Source: Paulinella micropora (lineage: Eukaryota; Cercozoa; Imbricatea; Euglyphida). Taken from it: a stretch of 42,065 nt of DNA. Location of the stretch: assembly GCA_009731375.1 (NCBI GenBank), contig BJOX01000197.1:112847-154911 (forward strand), in the 5' to 3' direction. The notes below the pieces were generated by a model. The model was given only the letters and a program-made list of their open reading frames with translations. It was not told the origin of the DNA and did not search any database. Shown here piece after piece: positions 1-35,100 of the stretch (position 1 is its first letter; each line of letters begins with the position of its first letter). Both the position numbers and the translations under genes were made by a program.

Positions 1-133
1 TTTGGTATTGCCTGTATCAGTCCCTTCCGTGCAAACATCACGGCTTAGCTGGGCATCGGGTTAATACTTTACCCACAGACTTCCTGGTTGACGAAATCAG
101 AAGCTCCTTTTTTCTGACATTAGTCGATATTTC

Positions 134-136
<3 letters not shown>
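1..136 (+). repeat. R1 dispersed repeat, 3' part (window-truncated)
   Basis: The first 136 bases match the 3' part of the copy at 1647-1961 almost exactly and run without a break into (TCTA)n at the element's 3' end. No protein, tRNA boxes or known family recognised. Confidence 0.8.
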
Positions 137-218
<82 letters not shown>

Positions 219-219
219 G

Positions 220-10131
<9,912 letters not shown>

Positions 10132-10760
10132 ACCGCCCTGACAGCTTAACAACAGAGCGAGTGCTCGTTGGGATGCAGCCGAATGCTTGCTGAGAGAGAG
10201 AGAGAGAGAGAGAGAGAATCGGTATTCAACTAGCATGAATCGTGATTAAAACCGCAAAGTTTCACAAGTTTAACATCAAAAGCAAACCCTGACCCAAAGC
10301 AGTATCACCTCTTGCGACCCGGGCCGACCCCTCAAATCACTAGTTCACTGCGGGTCAGGCACAGGTCTGCTGAGTGAGGTCGGCCCCCGAAGGACGGCTC
10401 AGTGCCGCCCGCCGCAAACGAAACGGAAACCGTCCGCAACAGTGGTATGTTTTGGCATTTGTGCAGGTTACGGATAACGAATCGTGTCAGTTGACCCGGT
10501 CATAGGGACACTCCGTTTTATTTACTACTTGAACGGGGTTTTCCCTTTGGCTTGTTCAAGTGTTTGGGTTCAATTCTGACTTCCCTTCAAACTCTATTAT
10601 TGAAGTGGAGGTTAGCCTTGAACCAGTTGTGTTTATGATTAAATTCTATTTTTCGTTGAGCTCGTAAGGGTAAGACCAGGGGTCTTGTTACATTACTACT
10701 GACCGTAGACTCATCAAATCACAAGTTGTATTTCCTTTATCAAGTTTTAGGCGGGTAGAT
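10132..10760. other. Unassigned convergent intergenic sequence
   Basis: Follows the SEC23 stop. A short GA run lies at 10191-10216. The rest is non-repetitive with no ORF of note. ATTAAA at 10234 could serve in SEC23 3'-end formation, but a polyadenylation signal cannot be confirmed. Confidence 0.4.
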
Positions 10761-11075
10761 ATTACTGGGTACATTCAAGTGTCAAACTCAGCAATAAAAT
10801 TTGAGTTAAGGATCAGATTTCAGATTAGCGGTCAGATTTTAGATTAGCGGCCAGAACTTGATTCAAATTAGTTTAATTTAACGGTACCATTTCGCAAAAA
10901 TAATACAGATTTTGCGGACGTATATAGCCTGGTTAAGTTAACTTGAACTAATTTGAATTCTGACCACTAATTCGAAATCATCTGACCGCTAAAAAGTGAA
11001 ATCTGGCCCTTAACTAAAATTCGATGGCCGCCGCCGCAGCCTCCGTGAGTTTGACATTTGAATGTACCCAGTAAT
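10761..11075. mobile_element. Foldback/MITE element A
   Basis: The ends ATTACTGGGTACATTCAAG and the reverse complement of CATTTGAATGTACCCAGTAAT form a terminal inverted repeat. The inner arms also pair imperfectly over most of the element (AGCGGTCAGAT and similar). The centre (ACCATTTCGCAAAA..TTTTGCGGAC) is the reverse complement of the core of elements B and C. Non-coding. Confidence 0.75.
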
Positions 11076-11343
11076 ATATATTTCAAATTGATTGAGCCTG
11101 TGTTTGCCACGGTCACGGTTCAGTTCAAGTTCCTTCTGTCTCAATAAAGACCAAGTTGCGTCTAGGTGATCGGCAGAATGGGAACCGTGCCCCTCCCCCT
11201 GCAACAATGTGAACTCGTAAGGTTACAATGATTCAATCAATATTAATATTTCACTGCAAGACTCTGGCATTCTCTATCGATACTTGAAGTTAGATATATA
11301 ATATTATCATACGTTTCCAGTTATCAGTAATATTAATATTAAT

Positions 11344-11619
11344 ATTGCTGTTGACATTCAAGACAACAAAAAAAATTGATTTTTCTGTTTTGGTTGGAAT
11401 TTCAGTTTTGGTTGGAATTTTGATTTTGGGTGAAAATTTGAATTTTTCAAATTAACTGCTATATTCGTCCGCAAAATATCGTAAATTTTCGCGAAATGTT
11501 ACCGTTAAATTTGAAAATTTGAATTTTTGTCACAAAAATGAAAAACTGTCACAAAAATGAAAATCTAACACAAAAATGAAAAACTAATTTTTGTTGTTGT
11601 CTTGAATGTCAACAGCAAT
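11344..11619. mobile_element. MITE element B
   Basis: Terminal inverted repeat ATTGCTGTTGACATTCAAG at the left and its complement CTTGAATGTCAACAGCAAT at the right. The inside is AT-rich with repeated TTTTGGTTGGAATTT units on one side and CACAAAAATGAAAA units on the other. The core GTCCGCAAAATATCG is shared with elements A and C. Confidence 0.8.
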
Positions 11620-11733
11620 ATAATATCATAGTATTACTATGATATATTATATTGGTTATTAATACTACTGAGTCTTTAATCATACTATTAATATGATTGT
11701 AATATTAATAATCTATCAAATAAAACTGAAAAT

Positions 11734-12020
11734 ATTGCTATCGACATTCAAGACAAAAAAAATAATGAGTTTTTCGGTTTTCGTTGGAATTTTCGTTTTC
11801 GTTGAAATTTCAGTTTTTGTTGAAAATTTGAATTTTTGAAATTAACTGCTATATGCGTCCGCAAAATAACGTAAATTTTAGCGAAATGTTACCGTTAAAT
11901 TTGAATTTTTGACACAAACGAAAAAGTGACTCAAAATCGAAAATGTGACTCAAAATCCGAAAAATGACACAAAATCGAAAAACTCATGATTTTTTTTTTG
12001 TCTTGAATGTCGAAAGCAAT
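11734..12020. mobile_element. MITE element C (same family as B)
   Basis: Ends ATTGCTATCGACATTCAAG and CTTGAATGTCGAAAGCAAT. Inner layout and core (GCGAAATGTTACCGTTAAAT) match element B with many substitutions. Flanks are AT-rich; 12021-12440 downstream holds no recognisable gene. Confidence 0.8.
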
Positions 12021-12469
12021 ACGGATAAGGTTGAAATCGGGTGACATGTATAATATAATTAAATACACTATCTATAAATAATATATTATTAATATTATGG
12101 TAATAATAATGCTCCGGCTGGACCGGAAAGCAGAAACAAGGTCAGTATGATGTTTCCGAGCAGCCTCAGGTAACAAATTCTTAAAGTTGTGGTTAGTCAG
12201 CCTGCACGGCGCGGGTTAGGAACAGCCGCTCTAACCATGCGCAAAACAAGACACAGACAAGTTGGTTCAATGAAAACGATCGATACGAAACGATTGATAT
12301 TAATATTAATTAAGTTGATTTTCATTCCTTTATATTACACTAAATATAAAGCCTCCGTAGGATTCCTATATTACACTAAATATTAATATAAAGTAGGAAG
12401 CGATGAGTGAGTGATATTAAGCTTACACTGTTGAGCTGGACACTTCGGCCGCGTGGTAACTTTGAGTTG

Positions 12470-12546
12470 TTGTTGCTGTTGTTGTTGTTGTTGTTGTTGT
12501 CCTTGTCGTTGTTTCTCAGAAGAGGTTGGCGCTCATGATCGCATGC

Positions 12547-12587
<41 letters not shown>

Positions 12588-12744
12588 GCTGCTGTTGTCA
12601 TCGTTGTTGTTGTCGTTGTTTCTCAGAAGAGATTAGCGCTCATGATCGCATGGTCCAGAGAAGCAATGAACTCAGGCTTGTGCAAGTTTTAGTTGTTCTT
12701 GTTGTTGCTGTTGCTGCTGTTGTTGTTGTCCTTGTTGTCATTGC
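12470..12744 (-). pseudogene. Two 3'-end relics of the NPL4 terminal exon within (GTT)n
   Basis: 12623-12681 (minus) reads KPEFIASLDHAIMSANLF plus TGA. 12516-12546 reads HAIMSANLF plus TGA. Both repeat the C-terminus of the live exon (KPELIASLDHAIMSANLF, TAA) and each is followed by the same (GTT)-rich 3' flank. The longer copy differs by eight synonymous codons, one replacement (L to F) and a stop-codon switch. They lie 3' of the live stop. Confidence 0.88.
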
Positions 12745-24863
<12,119 letters not shown>

Positions 24864-25223
24864 GCAGCAATAATCCCACACGCAACTGTGAACTGGAGAG
24901 CTTACCATTTTCCACGTGTTATGGTTGTGAGCTTCAAAAAGATCGTCCAAATATCACACGTCCGCCCAAAGAAAAAGGCAGTAAATGCTTCCTTTTGATG
25001 ATATCAGTGGGTTGGCTAGAGGTCCACGCAACGGTTGTCCGCCCGACTCGTAAATTTACGTAGCTGGTCATTCGAATATACACTCTGTGCAACCTACAGG
25101 AAGACAAAAGGAGTTTATATATTTATTTACTTTTCTTTGTCTATGAATTTATTTATTATATTTATTTACTTTGTCTATGAATTTATTTATAGTCTTGTTA
25201 GCTTTCATTTATTCGTTTTTTCT
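24864..25223. other. Sequence upstream of the confident NPL4 start
   Basis: Ordinary-complexity sequence, AT-rich after 25100 with two near copies of TTTATTTACTTTGTCTATGA. It should hold the NPL4 5' region, but no TATA-like or other promoter signal can be claimed. Confidence 0.4.
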
Positions 25224-25386
25224 TATCAAGAATGAGAGAAAGAGGAACAGAGGAAGAGAAAATGACAGAGAAGAGAGGGGAGAGAGAGAGAGAGAGAGAG
25301 AGAGAGGAAGAGAGAGAGAGAAAGAGGAAGAGACTGAAGAGAAAGAAATAAAGAGAGTGAGAGAGAAAAGAGAGAGAAGAGAGAGA

Positions 25387-25422
<36 letters not shown>

Positions 25423-25431
25423 AAGAGGAAG

Positions 25432-25488
<57 letters not shown>

Positions 25489-25707
25489 TCGAGAGAAAGA
25501 GGAAGAGAAAGAAAGAGAGATATTGAGAGGAGAGGAGAGAGAGAGGGAGGGAGGGAGAGAGAGATATTGAGAGGAGAGGAGAGAGAGAGAGAGATTGAGA
25601 AAGAGAGAGAGAGAGAGCGAGCGAGTGAGAGAGAGAGAGATCGAGAGAAAGAGGAAGATATATATATAGAGAGAGAGAGAGATCGAGAGATCGAGAGAAA
25701 GAGGAAG

Positions 25708-25738
<31 letters not shown>

Positions 25739-25752
25739 GAAAGAGGAAGAGG

Positions 25753-25792
<40 letters not shown>

Positions 25793-26115
25793 AAGAGAAA
25801 GAAAGCGAGACTGAGAGAGAGAGAGAGGAAGAGAGAGACAGAGAGAGAAAGAGAGAGATAGATAGATAGATAGATAGATAGAGAGAAAGAGAGAGAGGGA
25901 GAGAGAGAGCGAGAGAGAGAGAAAGAGAGAGAGAAAGAAAGAGAGAGAGAGATTGAAAGAGAAGAGAGAGAGAGATTGAGAGAGAGAGAGAGAAAGTATA
26001 TATGTTTAAGTTTTAATAATATGTATGATGAATACAGGGTAGAATATGTTACACCAGGAGTAATTTGTCTCCATATGACCCATTTCTGGTTTAAGGGGTG
26101 CGTATGGGGCTTATT

Positions 26116-26153
<38 letters not shown>

Positions 26154-26335
26154 GAAGAGAAAGAAAGAGAGATTGAGAGAGAGAGAGATAGAGAGAGAGA
26201 GAAAGAGAAAGAGAAAGAGAAAGAAAAGATATGTATATATATATACAAATATATAGAGAGAGAGAGATTGAGAGAGAGAAGAGAGAGATCCAGAGAAAGA
26301 GAAAGAGAAAGAGAAAGAGAGAGAGAGAGAGAGAA
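25224..26335. repeat. GA-rich repeat field with one copy of repeat R3
   Basis: GAGA, GAAA and GAGAGG variants over 1.1 kb. A short non-repetitive island at 26013-26119 (TGATGAATACAGGGTAGAATATGT...GGGGTGCGTATGGG) recurs at 28337-28440; this pair is called R3. Confidence 0.9.
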
Positions 26336-26337
26336 AA

Positions 26338-26771
26338 TCATAACAACAAAAAGAAGCACATACAACACACTCATAAAAATCCACAAAAAAATAATCAGAA
26401 TAATAGCAAAAACACATTTCAGAGCACACACTAAACCGCTTCTTAACCAGCTCGAAATCCTCGACCTCACCCACCTATACACTTTCCGAGTATGTATCGA
26501 AATCCATCCATTCATTCACCCCAACCCCACCAAACAACTCAACAGACCGCTTCGCCACAACAACTTCACCCCTACCAACACTATCCACACATACAACACA
26601 AGACACTCAACAAAACATCACCAATTTATCGACAACAACAGCCCATACCTCACTCAACTCTTCACCCATGAATGGAAAAAGATTCCAGAAAACCTCAGAA
26701 AAACAACATAACTCAACTGCTTTAAAAAGCGGTTGAAATATCACTTACTCCAACAACAACAAGAACTATAA
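26338..26771 (+). mobile_element. LINE (non-LTR retrotransposon) 3' fragment: end of the reverse-transcriptase ORF
   Basis: The frame reads IHKKIIRIIAKTHFRAHT, PLLNQLEILDL, YNTRHSTKHH, WKKIPENLRK and, after an in-frame TAA at 26709-26711, LNCFKKRLKYHLL up to a second TAA at 26769-26771. This is the characteristic C-terminal tail of LINE polyproteins (R.ITN..YRAHT..L, LKI L.., YNTR, W..LP..I, F.K.LK..L). The catalytic RT domain is absent; the 5' end is cut at a GA tract. The following 26772-27206 may be its 3' UTR, ending AATAAAAAC before (GAA)n. Confidence 0.8.
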
Positions 26772-27206
26772 TCTGCTTTTTTAAAAAAAAGAAAAAAAAG
26801 CCAGTACTCTCAACCTCCCTGATCCCTGAAGATACCTCCAGGAGCGAGTCGACGTATATGGTCAACCATGCACCACCCCAACTCCCCCCCCCCCCCCCCC
26901 CCTNNNNNNNNNNCTTAATCACTAGTGGTAAAAGAAAAGAGGGGGGCCGCCATACATAAACGACCCCTCCCAAAATATTAACCAATGAAACAGTTTAAGT
27001 TACATATCGCGCAACATATCCAAACATAGACATAAATTTCAATAATATTAATACCGAGCCACCAAATATCCGATTAATACTCTCTTTTAACACGCTCGAC
27101 TAAATAAGTAGGTTTCCACCTTAGATAAAGGTATGACTTAATAGCTATACTTTTCACGTGGACGTTCCCTGAGTCCAATTTGTAAAATTGTTCTCTGAAT
27201 AAAAAC
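26772..27206. other. Unassigned sequence, possible LINE 3' UTR, with a 10-N gap
   Basis: Poly-C at 26885-26902 abuts the gap at 26904-26913. The remainder is AT-rich, without ORF, and ends in TCTGAATAAAAACGAAGAAG at the start of a GAA array. Confidence 0.4.
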
Positions 27207-28692
<1,486 letters not shown>

Positions 28693-28706
28693 GTGAAGTG
28701 AATAGC

Positions 28707-29060
28707 TCATCGCCGTCTGGATTCAGCGTCCATCGTGTCTGCATCGTGCCTCTTGTATCGAATGGCAGTATTCAACATTTTCCTGCCTGCAGCTCTCGTA
28801 ATTTTTTTTTTTCCATGCTGTACCACAGCCGATATTGACATTTTTGTTCCGATTCGGGCCTCATTTACTCCCAGATTCCACAAAAGATTCACAATACCTT
28901 CACTTCCATCCCCTCTCACTGTGCATTTTCTACGTCCTTGAACTAGAAATGCAGAGGTGCTGCAAACTGCTCCTTTTGGGTTGTGTTCGTGGATTAGATG
29001 GTGAACTTTGGAGAGAAATGGCCGGGTCGCAAGGATAAGTTTCCTACCATTTGGTGGCAT
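28707..29060 (-). CDS. Hypothetical protein, 117 codons
   Basis: An open frame of ordinary codon composition from ATG (29060) to TGA (28707-28709), beginning MPPNGRKLILATRPF and containing VHHLIHEHNPKG and a basic C-terminal half (QHGKKKITRAAGRK). The same frame stays open upstream to a TGTAG step at about 29093, where CATA repeats begin, so it may be the last exon of a gene whose other exons lie further right. No family recognised and no catalytic or membrane motif visible. Confidence 0.35.
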   Translation of the reverse strand: MPPNGRKLILATRPFLSKVHHLIHEHNPKGAVCSTSAFLVQGRRKCTVRGDGSEGIVNLLWNLGVNEARIGTKMSISAVVQHGKKKITRAAGRKMLNTAIRYKRHDADTMDAESRRR

Positions 29061-29084
29061 TGTAGAGTGTGCGGCAGGGTCTCC

Positions 29085-29690
29085 AACTACATACATACAT
29101 GCGTACATGCACACAGGCATGCATGGATGCATGCATGCATGCATACATACATACATATATACATACATATATGCATGCATACACGTACGTACATACATAC
29201 ATACATACATATATACATACATACTTACATACATACTTACATACATACTTACATACATACTTACTACATACTTACTTCTATACATACACACATACATACC
29301 TACATATATACATAAATACATACATACATACATGCACGCATGCATGCATGCATTCATACATACATACATATATACATACATTCAACCTTTGGATCGTACT
29401 ACCAATCACTTCGCGTGCCGCACGACACTATAAAGAGATATAGACACAAACCAGTCAGTCAATCAACCAACAAATCAACCAAACCAATCAATCAGCCAAA
29501 CAACCAATCAAAAAACCAATCCACCTATCCAACCAACCACCAACCAGTCAATCCAGCAAACCAACAAACCAACAAACCAACTACCAAACAACGAATCAAA
29601 CAATCAACCAGCCAACCATCAACCAAGGAATCATATCAATCAATCCACCCATCAATCAATCAGTCAATCATGAAAGGCAGGAGATTTTAG
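29085..29690. repeat. CATA/CATG array followed by degenerate CAAT/CCAA repeats
   Basis: 29085-29385 CATA with CATG, TATA and CTTA variants; 29450-29670 loosely repeated CAATCAAC/AACCAAC steps. No gene. Confidence 0.85.
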
Positions 29691-29834
29691 AAGGAACTTG
29701 TGTATTGCCTGTGTGGGTTTTAGAAATGGGACTCTGCTAGGAGTGACATTTCACCTCACGCAGAGTGGTGCAGGGTAATAGCTCACAACCACGTCTATCA
29801 AAACCTCCTTTTCTTTTCTTCTTCTTCTTTTTCT

Positions 29835-29875
<41 letters not shown>

Positions 29876-30840
29876 TGAAGAAGAAGAAGAAGAAGAAGAA
29901 GAAGAAGAAGAAGAAGAAGAAGAAGAAGAAGAAGAAGAAGAAGAAGAAGAAGAAGGAAGGCGAGGAGGAGGAGGAGGAGGAGGAGGAGGAGGAGAAGAAG
30001 AAGAAGAAGAAGAAGAAGAAGAAGAAGAAGAAGGAGGAGGAGGAGGAGGAGGAGAAGGAGAAGGAGTAGAAGGAGTTGGAGGAGGAGGAGGAGGTTCTTC
30101 TTCTTCTTCTTCTCTCCTCCTCCTCCTCCTCCACCTCCTTCTCCTCCTCCTTGCTGTTTGTTGCTGTTCTTGCTGTTTCTTCTCCTTGTGGTTTTTGTCT
30201 TCGCTCATGTGCCTTGCCAGATGTTATGAAATAGATCTTGCTTTTGTTCTTTCCAATCCAACTTTTGGTGTCTGATGGACGTTTTGAATTCGTGTTCAGA
30301 ATAACCCCAAGTGGGACGGCAAGAAGCCGCCAGTCACAAATTTTTGACACAGCCATGAAGACTTCCTCGAGGCCTTTTCTCCCTGGCCCGGGCTGCTTCC
30401 AAGAAGACGTAGAGAGGAATGAAAGAGAATAATATGAAAGTGTTTGCGTAAAAAAAAGAATGCAGGCTTCGCACCAGCCTCAGAAACACAAAACCTTGTT
30501 CTGATCTTTGACTCTCCAGCTGCATGTCTTCGGTCTCAGCCGGGTCTGCCTGGCCGTGTGTATTAACTTGATATCTATTGTTTCTCTTTATTTTGGGAGT
30601 CTTCAATTCGAGTTCTTTTCTTTCACGCCGGTCACTCGTTAGGCCACATTCATTTTCTTGAAGTTCGAGTCCAGTCCGACCGCACGGTCACCGTGCCCCA
30701 GCGAGCCGCGCCTTATTGTACGTCCTGAGCCTCACCTATGACGCTAAACTCGGGAGTCAGTGCATCCGACTCAAGGCCGGAGTCCGATCTCTGCGTGACC
30801 TGACCTGCTTGAAACTGTGATTGCTTTTCAACTGAAATTT
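29691..30840. other. GAA/GAG/TTC inverted tracts and non-repetitive sequence, no gene assigned
   Basis: 29815-30160 is (TTC)n, (GAA)n, (GAG)n and then (TTC)/(CTC)n, able to fold on itself. 30190-30840 is ordinary-complexity sequence with short open frames on both strands, the best on the minus strand from 30356 (MAVSKICDWRLL), none recognisable. Confidence 0.4.
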
Positions 30841-30868
30841 TTTGTTTTTTCTTTCTTTTGAGAGTCTT

Positions 30869-30874
30869 TCTTTT

Positions 30875-30928
<54 letters not shown>

Positions 30929-31278
30929 NNNNNNNNNNNNNNNNNNNNNNNNNNNNNNNNNNNNNNNNNNNNNNNNNNNNNNNNNNNNNNNNNNNNNNNN
31001 NNNNNNNNNNNNNNNNNNNNNNNNNNNNNNNNNNNNNNNNNNNNNNNNNNNNNNNNNNNNNNNNNNNNNNNNNNNNNNNNNNNNNNNNNNNNNNNNNNNN
31101 NNNNNNNNNNNNNNNNNNNNNNNNNNNNNNNNNNNNNNNNNNNNNNNNNNNNNNNNNNNNNNNNNNNNNNNNNNNNNNNNNNNNNNNNNNNNNNNNNNNN
31201 NNNNNNNNNNNNNNNNNNNNNNNNNNNNNNNNNNNNNNNNNNNNNNNNNNNNNNNNNNNNNNNNNNNNNNNNNNNNNN

Positions 31279-31326
<48 letters not shown>
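30869..31326. repeat. Poly-T tract with a 350-N gap
   Basis: T runs at 30880-30928 and 31279-31326 flank a gap (30929-31278). The array was evidently not resolvable in assembly. Confidence 0.9.
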
Positions 31327-31327
<1 letters not shown>

Positions 31328-31433
31328 TATTAACTTGATATTAATAAAGTGGCTTCTCGGATGTTATCATATGTTATTTTTGTACCTCTTGATATTGTAC
31401 TTATTGTACCACTTCCGATGCTATTTTCCTCTT

Positions 31434-31739
31434 CAACGTAAACTATCTCTCAAACGCAGAGTTTAGGGAAGCTACCCCGCTAAGGGTAAAGAATAACCGA
31501 AGAAAAGACTTTTAATGAATTTTGGGTCACACAAAATGTTATGACCTTTACAGAATGGTAATACTCATTTGATTCTAGGCATTCCAGACTATGATTCGCG
31601 AATACTCTAGAAAGTGTCCTTGTCAGTAATAAAGGTATTAATAACTGTCCAGCCTATGAACCTGCCTATGACTAAGACTATCCAAATTACAGTTAAATTG
31701 TCTAGGTGGAGTAACGGGTATTAATAGTACATTACAACG
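31434..31739 (-). repeat. 3' LTR of the Copia element
   Basis: On the + strand it runs CAACGTAAACTATCTC ... GTACATTACAACG. Same length as the other LTR with three substitutions. Ends are CGTTG...CGTTG in element orientation instead of TG...CA. Confidence 0.93.
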
Positions 31740-32194
31740 CTCCCCCTTAGTCGCAAGTCATAGGCTATATTAGTGTGTAATATGGAGGAAAAAAAAGTGG
31801 TGAGGATCAGTTATGGGTAACCCGAAGGTCATCAACTCCCAATTACATCATATCCTCTATGTATACATGTAGTCATGCAGTAACATGTAGTATGTAAGTC
31901 ACACTGTGTTCAAAAATTTGCAAGCGCTTCCCGTAGAGTGTAGCAAAATCGAAAAATTTTAGATTTCCTATTCTAGGACAGAAAAGAGGATAGAAAAAAT
32001 TTAAATTGCTAAGTCACGTTGGGGCAAGATAGCCTCGCCGCCGGCCTCGCGCGGCAGTCGGCAATTCAACCTCGGCTTGTCGCCGGGCTCTCAGTCACAC
32101 CGACCCCTGCGCAAAACAAAGCTGCTGCAACAAGCAACAAACTGCACAAAACACTCAAAGCAAACATAGGTGAGTGGACATGCAAATCCCGAAA
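31740..32194. other. Copia 3' untranslated internal region
   Basis: Between the pol stop and the 3' LTR. Contains the purine tract next to the LTR and no open frame in element orientation. Confidence 0.7.
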
Positions 32195-35100
32195 TTACTC
32201 GGTCTTTACCGTAAATTTGTTAAGTAAATACTCGAATTGTTCTTTCGGTAAATATTTTGTCATTACATCACCTATCTGCTTCTTAGTACCTACTTTTACA
32301 AACTTAATCTCACCATCTCTCTGTAGGTCGTGCATAAAGTGTAATTCTAAAGGTAAGTGTTTAGTTCTATTACTACGGCCTGACATACCCCTCTCTGCCG
32401 CTAAGACTGTTTGAGAGTTATCCTCGAATAATTCTATCGGGCTCTTTTGGGCTATGTTTAGTTCTTGTGTGATGTGTTTTAGTGCAAGTCCTTCCCTAAT
32501 GCACTCAGTTGCTGCAAATATTTCAGCATCATTGGAACTTAGGGCGATGCGACTCTGTCGCTTTGATAACCATGCAACTGGATCGCTGCCCCATAGGATC
32601 ACGAATCCAGTGCGGAACTTCCCTGTTTTCTTACAAACTTTGTGAGCCGCGTCGGTCCACATGGAAAGTTTTGGATAGGTTTGCCCTTCTTGCTCTGACT
32701 TAGGCTCATGGTAAGCTAAACCTCGATAAGAGTTAACTAAATAACGAAAGATTCTGCCTAACATCGCATAAGTTATTCCCTTATCGATAGTTTGCATGAC
32801 ACTTGCCGAATTTAGTGCTTGTTCTATATCGGGTCTTGTCATCTTCGCGAGAAATAGCAAACGACCAACTAAACTAGGAATTGAAAATTTTCGCAAGCTG
32901 GCTGATTCTGACAGTTCCGTGAAATGTTCTTGCGCTGGAGTACTGACGGGTTTAGCAGAATCGTAACCTACTTCTTTTAGTATCTGCTGCTGATATTTTC
33001 GCTGATGCAAAATTATTTTCCCGTTCGATTGCTCTATCTCTATTCCTTTGAATTCACGGGCTATACCGAGTCTTTTGAGCGGGAAATGTTTTTCTAATGC
33101 GGACGCAAAATGCTCATATGCTTGCTTGTTTGGTGGTGTAAACAACAAGTCATCTACATGAAATATCCCTACTATCGCTTCTCTTAAAGCTTTAACCTTT
33201 TCTACAAACATACATAAATCAGAATCTAGCAGTCTAAAACCTAGCTCCTCTAACTTGGGTGCTAATATCTCATACCATCTTCTTCCTGCCTGAGGCGCGC
33301 CATATAAGGCACCATCTATACGCCATATCATCCCCTCATGCCCTTCTCTGTCTACACTCTCTGGCGCATATGCATAAAAAGGGTCATTCATACGAGCATT
33401 CAGGTATGCATTTTTAAAATCTATGCCGTATAGTTTGTGTTTGTGCCAGGCAGATAGTTTGGCGAGAAATAAAAGTGAATGGTGCGCGGCGCAAGGAACA
33501 AAGAGCTGATCTGGGTTATAGCTAACACCGGGTTCTAACATATCTCCCCGTAAAGCTAAACGAGACTTTATGAACTTTTTCCCGTTCTCATCTAACTTTA
33601 CTTTGTGAACCCATGTCAATCTAACTATCTTACTAACTCCTGCCTTGCTTGCCTCCTTATGGGGTACCCATGTGTATGTGTTAAAGGATTGAAGAGCTTT
33701 TAGCTCTGCTTTCATACCTTCTAAAACATCTTTAGCTGTCAAACCTGCCTCTATGACATCTTTGGGTACTCTAACGTCTACATACAAATAAAAATCACGA
33801 ATCTCATCTGCCACCATACGGTCATCGCATAAGAACATATTAGCGGGACTTTGCAACGGGTATTCGGGATCTTTCACGGAGTATTTGTGGACTTCCGAAT
33901 TCAACATCCGTTCTTCTTCGTCTTCAAACTTAACTATGTGGGTGGGCTGAGGTCTGTCTCTGACTACCAGTCTATCTCTGGGGTCACACACTCTGCTGAC
34001 TACCCCTACCCGTACTATGCTCTCCCATCCCACACCGTACTTTTTCTTCGCCCATCCATCTCCCCATGCACGCGCTGGCACTCTTACTACCTTACCTATC
34101 AGCTCTTGAGCCTCTCTCTTTTCTCTCTTGGGCTCATTGCTAGGGGTAAATCTCTCTACTGCCTTGCGCTGCCTTTTACCGGGGATTATGTTACTCTCCG
34201 TTACTCTCTGACTCTGTTCCCACGTTAATTCCTTAGACAGTGGTGATTTCTCTTCGCATGCACTTCTTTCATGTATTTTTAGAGGATCTGTTGGATCTTG
34301 TTCATTTTCATGCTTTTGTGGTTTGATCTTGTGCTCTGTGGGTGATTGTTGTGGATAATGTGGCTCTGGACTTGTGTGTAGGCGTGTATGTTTGTGATCC
34401 AGTGTATTCTTCTCCACATGCTCATTTTCATATGCGTGCTCATTCTCATTCACATCGACATCAACATTTTCTATTTCACCCTCAGCTTCATCAAACTGTG
34501 TTGTTGGGTGGTCGTTGTTGACGTTGTGCGGTGACTTAGGTGATTGAGGTGGTGACTGGGGTGGTGACGCTTGTGGAGATGTGTGTGGTTGCTCACTCGC
34601 ATTCTCATTCTCCCCCTCAGAGTTATCATTATCCCACGACACTAGTTTAGGAGGATGAGCTTGTTTACCGATTTTGTGAATATTAAATCTTACATCTCTC
34701 ACTCGGGAAATTATCTTCTTACCATCCCATACGCGGTATAGTTCCCGAAAGAGATCATATCCAACTAGCATCACCTTTTTCCCTCTGTACTCTCCCTTCC
34801 GCACTTTAGTCTTAGGTACATGTAACACACCCATGCATCCAATTGGTTTTAAGTGAAAGAGTGATGGTTTTCTATCTAACAGCTGTTCATAGGGCGAGAT
34901 TCCTTTGCGTTCCCCGTGAATTGCCGGTAGTATGTTGTGAATGGTTGTGGCTGCGTGTTCTAATTCTGCCCAGAATTGCGGCGGTAATTTAGCGTGATAT
35001 CTCATTGCTCGTGCAGGCCCCGCCGTAATATCATTCACTTTTTCCGCAATAGGATTCCAGTCTTTATCGTTTGTCGCGGAAGTTTTCCAAATCAAGCGAA

